This document shows positions 25,481-36,774 of a stretch of 64,000 nucleotides of DNA, one piece after another. Below the pieces are notes generated by a model. That model saw nothing but the letters and a program-made list of their open reading frames with translations, was not told the DNA's origin and made no database searches. The position numbers and the translations under genes are program-made. The DNA is taken from positions 8,433,408-8,497,407 of the forward strand of contig JAFMSR010000017.1 of assembly GCA_022818135.1 (NCBI GenBank), written 5' to 3'. Positions within the stretch are counted from its first letter, which is position 1. Every line of letters begins with the position of its first letter. The stretch comes from Saxidomus purpurata. Its lineage: Eukaryota > Mollusca > Bivalvia > Venerida > Veneridae.

Positions 25481-26097
25481 TTCGTTATAAGATACAGTAA
25501 CTACAGTTTATCAACAGCAACGATGCATTAGATGAAGCTGAATGATAAAACAAATCGTTGTTGGAACAAATGGCGAAAGTGTAACTGAAATTACAAATAT
25601 GATCATTCTAACTTGTGAACAAGAAAAAATAAGTTGTTAAAAATGACAATATAATACGAATATATACATAAACTTGTGCATGGACGGTGGTCCTTTTTAT
25701 GGAACCTATCTATCGTTCGCTGTCTCATACATACTGGTTTGAAATAATTTTGTACCATATTCCCGAACAAAGGTAGTTATACATACCCATTTAAAGCAAA
25801 TGGACACTGTGTTTGTAACTATGAAAACTTTGTTTTTTTTATGAAAACAAATTTACCAAATATTCATTTGTAATTTACTTATTATTACAATAGTGTCCTA
25901 AATTTGATTTTACTCTTTGAAGGCAAGGTCATGATTGAATGAGTTTGGCTAGCATTGTAATTTCTTCTTGAAAAGTTTTCACAGGAACGACACGTTATAC
26001 CGATATTGCATTGCATATAAACCTTATTATTCTTGCTGAGTTTTCACAGTACGTTATATTTTTGCATTAGAAAAATCCATATTGATACCAAAATATA

Positions 26098-26634
26098 AAC
26101 AAACAAGAGCTCTTTGTAACACATGTATGTCCCCTTTAATGCAATCAGTAATGTGGAAAAGGTCAAACTATCCAAGGACCCGTTTTTTTTCCCTTACAAA
26201 TATGCTAGGTCTACCCGTTCGAGTTATCGTCATAAAACCGTTTAACTATCCCAGGTCACTGTGACCTTTGATCTACTGACCTCAAAATCGATAGGGGTCA
26301 TTTGCAGGTGAAGACCAACATCAACATTCAGTTTGAAGATGCTAGGCGCACGCGTTCTCGAGTTATCGTCCCGAAACCGTTTCACAATTCCGGATCATTG
26401 TGACCTTGACTTTCGACCACAAAATCAATAGGGGCCATCTACTGGTGATAATTTACCTGCACACCAAGTTCGAAGATTGAAGGTCAAACCGCTCTTAAGT
26501 TACCGTCCGGAAACCGTTCTCTACCGACCGACCAACTCAGGGTCACTGTGACCTTGACGAGCGACGAACGGACAGACGGACCGACATGTGCAAAGCAATA
26601 TACCCCCTCTTCTTCGAGGGAGGGAGGGGGTAAA
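26098..26634 (+). repeat. dispersed repeat insertion (GAGCTC... to ATACCCCCTCTTCTTCG)
   Basis: It interrupts the duplicated block between ACCAAAATATAAACA and AAATGAATTC. It contains two related units (CGAGTTATCGTC(A/C)(T/C)(A/G)AAACCGTTT, each followed by CACTGTGACCTTTGA-type phrases), then GACGAACGGACAGACGGACC and CAAAGCAATATACCCCCTC. This architecture is familiar from bivalve dispersed repeats. The insertion is absent at the paralogous site near 17852. Confidence 0.7.
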
Positions 26635-26981
26635 AATGAATTCGCCTTTGATGCCTTACGTCAATTCTTTTCTTGTAGAGTATTTAGAGAATGATTTTCC
26701 GGAGTGAAATTTTGTAATGTCATTGTGGTGCTTAGCAATATGAAACCAGAGTTCCTTTTCTCTTGGATAACCGACCAAAACAGCCATATCATAGCCCTTT
26801 CTTTCGTGATTCTCAACCATCACATGAAACATTGACTTACTAATACATTTGTATATCTACATTATAATGTTTACGTAACAGTCCATTTGACTACATATTG
26901 GAGTGTGAACGATCTCTTCTAAAAATTGTATCCCATTTCTTTCTATCGTTTCAGGTGCTTTACCTGTGGCTGGTTGTTCTT

Positions 26982-27056
26982 TTAGTTTTTGTCCTTCATT
27001 TCAATAGGGACGTCTGAAGATTGCTATTTTCTGATCAAAACATAACGATGTCATAC
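26982..27056 (-). pseudogene. GPCR C-terminal remnant
   Basis: About 24 codons match the last residues of the GPCR at 18204 (ending ..IEMKDKN and stop). A 2-base deletion shifts the frame before the terminal residues, and several substitutions alter the Ser-rich stretch. Nothing upstream of the codon equivalent to Met421 is present, so it is a dead fragment. Confidence 0.85.
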
Positions 27057-27057
27057 T

Positions 27058-27354
27058 TTGTCATACACGATTCCCAGGGCTGACCAACTAAAATTACTAA
27101 CAGTCTTTCGGATGAGACTTAAAACCGAGGTCCCATGTATGGGTGAAAACCTGGCATGATAAAGAACCAGGGGTGTGTCTGGAATGGGGACGCTCTCTGT
27201 ATCTTGCACTATCCCCCGAAACCTAAAAAACTAAACTCTTCTGGGGGCGTTGGTCATATGGGAAACCGGTACCAACGATAAAACCCTAATATAACATACC
27301 ATAGACAGTCAGTACGGTTTGTACCGATTATAGCCTCTGTAGAGGTTGGTGGAC
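27058..27354. other. unclassified segment between duplication and foldback
   Basis: Moderately GC-rich with phrases such as CCTGGCATGATAAAGAACCA and GGGGGCGTTGGTCATATGGG. It has no long frame. It may be another dispersed repeat, but I have no second copy in this window. Confidence 0.35.
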
Positions 27355-27681
27355 CTAATAGACATGTGTTGGCGTATACCTGATGTGAGGTTGGGCATCG
27401 GAGGACGAACAAAACGAAGGGTTGTTCTCAAAATGATCCATTTATATTATGTAAGGCCAATAAACAAAATTAACTGCTTCTGTAATGTATAACAAATATT
27501 TTTTTGTAGATCTGATTGTAAAAATAAATAGCAAAATAGATTCATGTATGACGTAAAGTTTCTCTAATTGTCACAGTGAGTAACAAAACTATTCATTGCC
27601 AATCGGAATCTGCACTGCTGATTCCTAGTTTGCATAGAGTTTTGGCATTTTCCCGCAGAAAGCGACGGTATTATTGTTGGC

Positions 27682-27930
27682 TCAAATAATTTGTACGATT
27701 AGTCTCTTTATTCTTCGACGATGTCTACCTACATTTTCATCCTGCTTCTCGTCTAATGACTCAAACATTTGGGCCGCATCCTGGTCTCTGATGTTAACCT
27801 GACCATTAGCCATGGCACTTGCTTGATTTTCCTTCAGAACAGCAACCAATACATGCCCTTCAACTGTTGCCACGCCACCACCACCATATTGGTTGTGCTA
27901 GCGAACCGGAGCCACTGCAGGCCCTGCAAC
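27682..27930 (-). other. coding-looking fragment inside the foldback
   Basis: A minus frame of about 70 residues ending at 27682 has protein-like composition (..MANGQVNIRDQDAAQMF.., ..GRHRRRIKRLI..). Two similar tandem blocks at its start (GTGGYAACAGTTGMAGGGC) resemble repeated coding units. A stop lies just upstream in frame, and the only ATG is internal. It may be a captured exon piece; no family recognised. Confidence 0.25.
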
Positions 27931-27944
27931 TGTTACCACGTCAA

Positions 27945-29045
27945 TACGTAATATCACCTATTACAAAAGATTGTATCACCTTTTAAAATGGGTGGCATAT
28001 AGATTTTGACGCACCTGAAAAGTAATATCAAGTAGGTGATGTCACCTTTTCGAAAAGGTGATCTTTCCAGCACTGTTTTACTATTTGATGCACTTTTATA
28101 ATATAACATCTATTCGAATTGGTGACATAACCCATTCGAATTGGTGATATCGTCTTTTTATATTGGTGATATCAACTTTCATAATTGGTGAAATCACCTA
28201 TTCCAATAGGTGATATCACCTAAAGCGATTTATTGTTTGAATATACTAGCTGATCCTTTGTTAAAACAATTATTTCTAATAGGTGATAGCACCTTTTTCC
28301 TTTGAAAAGATTATATCACTCATTCAAATAGGTGATATCACCTATTCAAATAGGTGATATCACATATTCAAGGCAATACGATATATCCCCATGATTACGA
28401 GAAAGTGATACTATAGGATTAACGTTTTTGTAATTTTGATATTTGCGACTGTATATAAAACTGTTTGCGACCATTAAAACCGTATATACGGTCGCAAATG
28501 TCAAAATCACTAAATAGTTAACCCTTTTCTAGTGCACAATGTGTTTTCATGCGATAACCAAAACGCTGCTCGATGTTTACGACTATATATACGTTATTTA
28601 TCAGTCGCAAATTTAAACGACATAACCAATCAGAAACGACGTTACGTCGGTAATGCGTTAGAACACTATTTTAAATAGATGATGTCACCAAATCTAATAC
28701 TACTACTTCATGGAATCGATTCGATACCTGATGAGGCTAACACAATACTACTTTTGGAAGTACAAATATACATAAAAATACACGACGTTTTTTCAGCCAT
28801 TGTCCTCTAAATACATTATAATTATACAACTGAGATCACCTATTTGAATATATGGTATCACCCATTCGAATGGGTGATACAAATAGGTTATATTTAAACA
28901 AAAGTGCATAAAAAAGTAAAACAGTGCTCCATAGATATCACATATTGGAATGTGCTATCTCATATATCAGCTTTGAATAGGTGCTATCACCAATAGGTGA
29001 TACCATGTTGTCACAGAGGTAATAAGTGATATCACGTATTCGTGA
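27945..29045. repeat. cluster of GGTGATATCACC palindromes
   Basis: Self-complementary AGGTGATATCACCT and its variants (with ATTC, TTCG or TTCAAAT linkers) occur many times in about 1.1 kb, often in pairs such as ATAGGTGATATCACCTATTC. The middle (28380-28800) is freer of them. The cluster is confined between the foldback arms. Confidence 0.85.
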
Positions 29046-29306
29046 CAATTCGTGTGACAATTAGACAAACTATGCTGCAGAAAGTTGGATCAACTTAATT
29101 TACATTGCGTCACACCTGCGCACATGAATCTCTTCTTTTGTATTTTTACAATTATAGGAAAATATTTGTAATAAATTACAGAACCAGATAATTTTGTTTA
29201 TTGGCCGTACATATAATAAATTGATCATTTTGAGAGCACCCCTTCATTTTGTCCGTCCTCCGATGTCCAGCCTCACATCAGGTATCCGCCAACACATGTC
29301 TACTAA

Positions 29307-31240
29307 GTAAGCACAATTGCAAACAAAAGGTCAAAGTCAGCAAACTGTCCCTTTGTGCAGTAACTTAAGTACGGGTGGCACTTTCAAGGTTAACGTCCTT
29401 GCCTATTTTAACAGTTCGAAGCATTATGCTGAGAATACACAGGCGAGGTTCCCATATTGGAACCCTGAAATTAGATAGGATTGTACACTGATAAATCCTG
29501 GGTTGTATTAGTGCTATTGTGTCATATTAAATGAACATTAGCTTTCTGCAATAAATATCAGAAAACTGTGATTCAGCTGGGTAGTTATTATCCCGGAAAA
29601 GTACGAAAGTTAGACACACCCAGAGTATGAACCTCGGGGTTGTAGCCACCCTGATAAGTGACCTAGTCCCAAGAATTCGAGTAAATACCCATGTATCTTC
29701 TAGTACAGTTTGGTTGCACTTGCGTTATTCCGAGCCGAACTCGAGGGTTATAGATCTTATACCCACGGGGTCGGCTTGGGACGGAGCTATTCTCCTACAT
29801 AAGGCATCACGAACCAGAACGGCTACAACATAAACAAGTTATCAATATGCAGTTTATCTTTAGATCGGCGTTAACGTGATCAAAACGATCGTATTTCATT
29901 CACAACTCTTCCATTCGTAAAATTTGAATGGTGCAAACCGATGAAAAATGGTAAGAGAATACATAATATTTTGTGTAGCCTACGTAAATTCAAAGTATAA
30001 CAGGCTCCAAGTTTAAGCGTGGGTTTAACATTTAGCTTTTCAAAGGGTTTCTTAAAGTAAATTAAAGTGTAAGGCTAATACACTACTTACAAGGGTTGCT
30101 ATTTCCCCTTACCAACACAAACTGGGATGAAATCAAACTGTAGGGCGCGGACTGCCGATGTGGTGCGGCTGTGAAAAATCAACAAAAATCTGAGTTTGAA
30201 TTCTGTAAATTTTCTTCTAGTTTTTTCAATGAAATATTTTTAAAAATCCGCTGGAACTTTAAGGTTAAGTTATAATATATGTACGCTTTCTTTTATGATT
30301 TCTGATAGGATATTGTTTTCGTAGGATTTAAACGTCCAAACGTCCATTTAAAAAGTACATGTATTTGGTATGTTTAAAATTTGTGAAATAATATACGAGT
30401 AGGTGGTGGCACGTATTCCTGAAAGGATGTCTCATAAACAAAGCTGGTTATATATAATTTAAAAGCACTGTATTTTACTTCATCAAAAAGTCTCAAGCAA
30501 AACTGTTTTTGAAAAAAAATAAAACAACAACATGATGTGTTTTTAATGAACTGCAGGTCTGTGATTGAAATAGACGGATAGAAACCAAAATCAAGTACTG
30601 TTAGCGAAGTATCACTCATTGTCTGTAAGAAAAATCCCCTTGTGCCCAATTTTGCAGAGGACACCTTGTCAGTACTTTCAGTGCTTTGATAATACAATGT
30701 TGCGTCGTGCTTTTATAACATAAGTTGTTTCAAATGCCGTCGTACGAGGCGGTTTTCCACATAACGACGAGTATGGGATTGCCGTAATGGCTCTATGTTC
30801 GGAATCATGGTGCAACATTACGATTTATTGACCAAGACGTCCAGATTTTCACCCTAAATGTTATTGACACGAGGTCGGTCATGAGAAAACAACATTTACC
30901 GACAAGATAGTCATTAATGCGCCTTTTATGAATACGTAAAACAAATTATTAACTAAGAACTAAGATACGGCAATTTCGTATCCCTGTTCAGTTGTAAATC
31001 TTTCTTGAATTTAAGCTCTACGACATTTTTCATCATGCAACTATTTAATGGACAATATAAAACCGACAGAGAAACTCATTTTTAGAATTAAATGATGCCT
31101 TTAAAAATTGAAATGGAAATACATTAAATCTCCATGCATGATTATAGATTAGAAAGGTCTCAAATAATAACTACAGTAGCTCCTTTTACAACAGCCAGTT
31201 GTTTTTTTGTTAGAAAATTGTTACCATGAATTCCCATGTA
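29307..31240. other. intergenic, nothing recognised
   Basis: No supported gene. 30650-30688 is the reverse complement of part of 34891-34931 (around AGGACACCTTGTC), which marks an old shared repeat. Confidence 0.4.
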
Positions 31241-31244
31241 GCTT

Positions 31245-31550
31245 GAATGCAAATGATCAATTATCTAAATTGTTAGATTTTTCTCATGACACGACTAACA
31301 TATTTAGCCTAAGTTTCGTGGTGAATAATTATAATATGTGAAACAGAACGTAGAAAATGTTAATTATATCCTTGGAAGGACTAGTTTTTGACTGAATGCA
31401 AATGACCATTTATCTTAATTGTGTGATTAAGAATGATTTTCTAACAGTTACCCAAACTAGGTTTCGTGGTATATAAGTATGATATGTGATACATAGAATA
31501 CAGAAAATGTCAATTAATGCCTTTGAAGGACTGGCTTTTAACAGAAAATG
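31245..31550 (+). repeat. two diverged tandem units of ~152 bp
   Basis: TGAATGCAAATGA(T/C)CA, GGTTTCGTGGT or AGTTTCGTGGT, GAAAATGT(T/C)AATTA and GGAAGGACTAG or GAAGGACTGG recur in the same order about 152 bases apart. It is an old tandem duplication of unknown origin. Confidence 0.55.
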
Positions 31551-32636
31551 TGGAATTCATTTTGTGGTACTTCGGCTAGTGAATTAAGAAAATGACAAAT
31601 TATATTGTGACGGCTCTCACTATGGCTCATTCCTAGTATAGCTTTTTATGATTATGTCACGGATCCTCTCCTTGCTATAGAAGAATACTGATGGTGTTTA
31701 AATTTTAAACGATGGTCATATGTATCGGTATCGTAGAAATTTGGAAACCCCGCGATTCATCGCGTGACGTAAAACATTTAAAAAAATGGTTTGTTTCAGT
31801 GAAATATCAATTTTATTTCACTCGGGAATAACTGACATTTTAACGAGTGGCTATTTCACTGGAACAAACAAATATCCCCTATATTATATTCATTATTCTA
31901 TATGCAGTCAGACGGTTATTATGAAAGTATAATTAGTATAAATGTTCTGAACGTTTTAGCAAGAATTCACAATTTCCTCGTTATTATTTGCAGAACAAAC
32001 AAATCATAGTATGTGCAAAGATTAAAAGAGTATAATGTAATACTGAAACGTAAAAAGTTGGTTTAGGCACATTCATTGCTCAAGGCTAAATAACGTGTCA
32101 AATTAGTCTGGAAACTTTGGGTGTTAACAGATTCCATCGATAAACATTTGCCTCGGTATATAGCGTACTGTCTTAAATGAACGACGTACTGTCTTACAGG
32201 AATATAGCGTACGACCTAAAATGGCTAACACGGGGAACTTACTTCCCGGGATATAAATCTTACAGGGATACAGCGTATATAGCATACTGCAATACCGGTA
32301 TTACAGAGATATCGCTACACGCCATGTTTACATAAGTAGGCCTATTCTCAATATCGACACCAATTGTTGAGCAATATTTAAAATAATTCACGGAATGGTC
32401 AAACATCAATAAATGGTCACCATATCCGATTATATCTTTATCAGTCGTCGCACAGTAGCTGAATTTCAACAATGGGCATATATACACATGGATTGACAAC
32501 CGGGAAAGAAGTTACCAATAATGCATTGCGCGCGCTCGCCGACAACTCTAATATCTCGCACCCGCTGTTAGACTAAGTATAAAGAAGGAAATAAGTGCGA
32601 TGTTTTTTCAAGATGTATCTTCGTATATAAATATAT
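31551..32636. other. intergenic, small inverted repeat
   Basis: TTGTTTCAGTGAAATA near 31790 is mirrored by TATTTCACTGGAACAAAC near 31851, a small hairpin-type repeat. A few TATAGCGTAC(T/G) motifs cluster at 32158-32290. No gene is supported. Confidence 0.4.
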
Positions 32637-32755
32637 AAAAGGGGCACTCCCTACATCTAGCAGATTATATTCTCGAAACATAGATTATGTGTTCAATGAA
32701 CGTAAAATGATAAATAGAGAATATAATCTGCTAGATGTAGGGAGTGCCCTTAAAT
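32637..32755. repeat. family B MITE reduced to a foldback
   Basis: GGGGCACTCCCTACATCTAG and CAGATTATATTCTC at the left are mirrored by AGAATATAATCTGC and TAGATGTAGGGAGTGCCC at the right, around about 50 bases. This deletion derivative shows that the family can exist as a near-perfect hairpin. Confidence 0.8.
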
Positions 32756-33640
32756 CAATGTAGTGGAGCATCAGAACTTAAAGTTGATTCAAAAACTGTA
32801 GGCACACCATGAACAAAACTGACAAGAACCCGTTTCCAAAAACTTCTTTCCTTTCACGAAGACGATTGAAATCATTGAAATCAAAATCATTGAAATCAAT
32901 GATTTTCAAATAAAGATAAAAAAGTAAATGGATCAGACTTTTAAGACATCCTGTGGGATGAAGATCGCAGGCAAATTTTAAAATATGTATCCAAGCATAA
33001 GCATGTTCTACATTTTAGGCGCGTTTTCGGGGTTATAAATTTTGCAGTCGAAGTTTAGTCTGTGAAGGGTATAAGATAAAAAAAAAACATTAGGATATAT
33101 AATATTCAACAGACAAGATACTTCAAAGAAAGGCAAATACGAGATTAGAAACTGCTATTAAATATTGATTTTAAACTTATTATATTCATGTTTAACTTTC
33201 TGGCTTATTAGGTGAATATTTACTTAACATTCCCCTAGCTCATGTCAACATTTATTTTTGGAAATTTCTTATTGTCACTGCTGGGTCCCGGTGCTTCATT
33301 ACCTGGTATCTTTTGCAAAGTGCAAACAATCATCAATTGAATTGTGTCACATTCAATAAAGAAAAACTATCCTGCAGAGGTAAATTTGATATTTCCTTAA
33401 TAGTAAAAATAAGTATTCTAATTACGCAACTGGGCCACATTGCAAATAGAATTCAAACTTCTTTTATTTGAAGTCAAATTCAATTACAAATACAGTTGCA
33501 CTTACGAACGCATTAAGTACACATGAAACACTGTATTCCAATTGTGCTTGATTTATTTTTAAAGAAAACGGCTCCAATGTCTTATATTATTGATACATTA
33601 TTATTATTGAACTAGATATAAAGCCAAGATAAGCTACCCA
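32756..33640. other. intergenic, nothing recognised
   Basis: AT-rich; a short ATCATTGAAATCAAAATCATTG stutter near 32871. No gene. Confidence 0.4.
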
Positions 33641-33734
33641 CTCTCTCTACAATTACTACAAGTATATACTTTAAATTTTAACTTATAAAATTCAGTTTAA
33701 ATCCAAAACGAATATGAGAGAAAGTCCTAAGACA

Positions 33735-34690
33735 AACAAGAGGGCCAAGATTATGATTTTCTTATATGAGCACGAGGTTCAGATCGAAATATCCGTCATC
33801 TGAACCAAGTATTTCATGGAAGAAACTTTTTCTTGCATACCGTCTTGCACTTTGAAATAGATATTTAAAAACAAACTTATCGAAATGATGCATTTTAATA
33901 TAAAAACAAACGTTCTTAAGATGCTATGTATGGAAAAGTGACGTCACATTGTTTATAACGTTACGTCACAAGTAATTCACATAAGTCGTCTTACACGGGG
34001 TGGGGGGGCGTGTAAGATGAGATTTTCCAGCACTGGTAAAAACTGCAGATATCCCCATCTGGTATGCAAGAAAGCCCTATACTGCTCACCTTGGTACAAG
34101 TCCACTTGCATGGTGGAAGATCACTAGATAATGTTACATACCAAATAGGTTTTCCTATATACGTCTTTGTAAAACAAGTGACCCCCCACCCGGCAAGGTG
34201 AATTTTGACCCCAGGGTCATAATTTGAACGAACTTTGAAGAGATCTACTAGGCAATGCTACATGCCAAACATCTAAGCTCTAGGCCCTGTGGTTTTAGAG
34301 AAGAAGATTTTTAAAGATTTTCCTATATAAGCCTTTGTAAAACAAAGTGACCCCGTGCGGGGTTAATTTTGATCCGGGGGTCATAATTTGAACAATCTTG
34401 GTAGAAGTCCACTAGACAATGCTACATGCCAAATATCTAAGCTCTAGGCATTGTGGTTTCAGAGAAGAAGATTTTAAAGTTTTTTCTATTTGTTGCCATA
34501 GCAACCAGAGTTCTGCATGGAATTGAATTCTGGTAGAGCTTCATGCAAGGAACTATCCTGCATAGTTTTATCAACATTGGCCTAGTTGTTTCAGAGGAGA
34601 GAGGCCATTTGAATCAAAATGTTGACGGACGACGGACGACTGACAATCATCAATCAGAAAAGCTCGTCCTGTCGTAGCCAGGTGAGCTAA
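33735..34690 (+). repeat. pearl-like element with ACGG-rich 3' end
   Basis: It opens AACAAGAGGGCCAAGATTATG. Repeated units contain ACTAG(G/A)CAATGCTACATGCC, ATCTAAGCTCTAGGC and GTGGTTT(T/C)AGAGAAGAAG, and it ends GTTGACGGACGACGGACGAC then CAGGTGAGCTAAAA. The same units occur on the opposite strand at 58018-58920. Its flanks 33645-33728 and 34796-34885 resemble each other. Confidence 0.7.
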
Positions 34691-36480
34691 AAATGAAAAC
34701 AAAATTAATCAAACAATACAATGTCATAAAACTCAATTTACAAACTTTTACCACAATCAATAAAGGGGCTTTTCTGTAATAAATTGCATCCATCCATTAC
34801 TCTCTCTACAGTTACTAAAAGTTGAACATATAAAATGTATCAGTTTAAATTCAAAACGAAATATGAGAGAAAGTCCCAAGACAAATCAAAGCACTGAAAG
34901 TGCTGACAACAAGGTGTCCTCTGCAAAATGGTGAGCACTTAAATAGTAACACTATTAATGAAGTATGTACATGGTGAGCACTAACATAGCAATACTATAA
35001 ATGAAATATATTATGCTTCAGTAATAACAAGAACATTTATATCTTTGAATAAATCCGATATTGTTTATGTTGACATTTGATGTGTGTTGTACAAATGTGT
35101 GAACAATTGAATTTAAAGACACACTCCCATTAACTGGTGCAAAGTTATGCAATAGTAGAAAAATGAACTATTAGTAAATTTAGCATAAATAAAGACACTG
35201 CTTTCCTCTCACTCAGGTCAAGCAAATACATGTATTTCAAAAGTAATAAAGTTTTTTAATATGTTTGTTTGTTTGTTTTTATATTTGTCTCTGTCCAGTT
35301 GAACCAGACAAGCACAATTTCCAAGTCTGGTTCACTCAATAAAATTCCAGGGACCAGACAAGGAGACACTTCCTAGCTATATTCAATTAAATCCGAGCAT
35401 TCAAAATATTTACAGGTTGCACTATGTTACAAGATGATCTAGACAAACTAACCGGTAAAGTTGGAAAAAGTCTGGGGATATTACTTAGTGAATGCAAAGC
35501 AATCCATTTCTTCAAATATTAAAAAAAACAAGCTTTTAGTTACGTGAGACTGCAAATATGATAATTTAATATTTAAGTGATTTCAATTATGTAATTCAAC
35601 ACTTTACCAAACATGCCTTGGCCAAAGAGGGCCATTCTTTCTCGTCTAGGATCATTTTCTATTGTTTATAAAACAAACAGTAAACACGTTGTAACTCTCT
35701 GGAGGTAACAGAAATTATTTAACCTCTTCACCGGTTACACCGTTAACTCAAGCGGAGTAACTCAGCATATCTCAATAACGTCTATCGGTCGCTAAGTTAA
35801 GGGTCGCCACTATCGGTCGCTATTTTGTGGTCATTCAAAATGGCGGGGTGTCTTTTCGAGTCCGAATGTATTTAAAATCATTTGATGAAATTCGACAATT
35901 AAACCGAATACATTGTATCATTTATTTACTTCATCGTTTATGTTTATAATACCTCCCCCTTTAATAAATACCAACTTTTATTATCCATTTCCGTTTTAAG
36001 CACGCATGTAATTTTACTGAATGGAAATAAGGATGTTCACATTGTATGAAATGTCGGATCCAAATACTCCTCTCGATTACGTTTAATTTCCATGATACAT
36101 GTATACATGCGGGATGCCAAAACAAGACTTGATCCTGAATCTGCCTGATGGTGTAGTAATTCAAATACTCTGAATTTTGCCTACATTAGTGTTACAATGA
36201 TTTAAAGCATTAACACGTGTATTACGCAACGGAAACGGGTTTTAGTTTATTTTTAAGTCGAGATCACAAACACGATCCACACGCGTTTCAGCTAAAGTCG
36301 ATCTACTTTGCAGGCGAAAGGAGAAACCTATGGCTGTTCAAACTGTCAGGGGCTATACGTTTGACGCATCAGGCGTACGCCGTTCTATTCGTTTCAAAAA
36401 GCCAGAATGAAATCGGCGCCTTTAAACCAAGAGGGTTGGCCCCCCCCCGGGCCCCCCCCCCCCCGGGCCCCCCCCCCCCC
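34691..36480. other. intergenic, repeat remnants
   Basis: 34690-34800 is nearly identical to 36772-36880 (ACAAAATTAATCAAACAATAC onward), so the segments are related by duplication or a shared repeat. No gene. A C/G homopolymer tract lies at 36436-36480. Confidence 0.45.
36436..36480. repeat. poly-C tract broken by GGG
   Basis: Long C runs are separated by CGGG at the 5' edge of a retroelement copy. The composition is unlike anything nearby and looks like a consensus or homopolymer artefact rather than genomic signal. Confidence 0.6.
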
Positions 36481-36669
36481 TTTAATGGTTCGTTTTGTCC
36501 TCGTGCTTTGTATGCTAGTGTGTTTGTGGACATGATTGTGTGTATGTGTATGTGTGTTTTGTGTGTGTGTGTGTGTTTTTTTGTTGTCTTTTTTTTTTTT
36601 TTTGGGTTTTTTTTGAGGCTGCTTTTTTGGATACGTGGCATTCCGGTTTGATACTATTTTTGTTTTTTT
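36481..36669 (+). mobile_element. retroelement 3'-end copy, poor quality, copy 8
   Basis: Sense order is kept (TTCGTTTTGTCCTCGTG, (TG)n, GAGGCTGC, ACGTGGCATTCC, T-rich end). The usual GGTGTGCACTTCTGGG part is replaced by T-runs, and several bases are inserted or lost in homopolymers. Confidence 0.75.
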
Positions 36670-36746
36670 GGATATACCTGCGTACCCCGGCCAGCGTCAA
36701 ACGTATAAGCCCCTCCGCTGAGTCGTTTTCAAAATTGCCTACTATA

Positions 36747-36772
36747 ACAAGGTGTCACGTGTGACACCTTGT
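36747..36772. repeat. perfect 12-bp-arm hairpin
   Basis: ACAAGGTGTCAC, a GT spacer, then GTGACACCTTGT. It lies directly at the left edge of the block shared with 34690-34800. Confidence 0.8.
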
Positions 36773-36774
36773 TA

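Larger units (their letters stand above)
23477..27057. repeat. duplicated GPCR 3' region with three insertions
   Basis: Diverged second copy of 17010-18276. Against that empty reference it carries extra DNA at 23541-23664 (retroelement, copy 6), 23821-25480 (retroelement with reverse transcriptase, copy 7) and 26098-26634 (ACGG-rich dispersed repeat). Sequence on both sides of each insertion continues the parental order. Similarity stops just inside the GPCR coding end. Confidence 0.85.
27359..29302. mobile_element. foldback element, ~190-bp inverted ends, CTAA duplication
   Basis: The left arm (27359-27545) and right arm (about 29110-29302) are long imperfect inverted repeats. TAGACATGTGTTGGCG, CCTGATGTGAGG, CATCGGAGGAC, CTCAAAATGATC and GGCCAATAAACAAAATTA are all mirrored. 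CTAA directly abuts both ends (27355-27358, 29303-29306) as a likely 4-bp target duplication. The interior (about 27945-29045) is crowded with AGGTGATATCACCT-type palindromes and also holds a TTTGCGACTGTATATA hairpin (28448-28500). No transposase is visible, so it would be non-autonomous. Confidence 0.8.

Noticed and set aside
27945..29045. CRISPR-like array
   Set aside because: The repeated motif is a short palindrome with irregular, non-unique linkers in eukaryotic DNA, without constant repeat/spacer lengths.
36217..36651. 144-codon plus-strand ORF
   Set aside because: It runs through the poly-C artefact and the retroelement unit; only the first part is unique and it shows no protein character.
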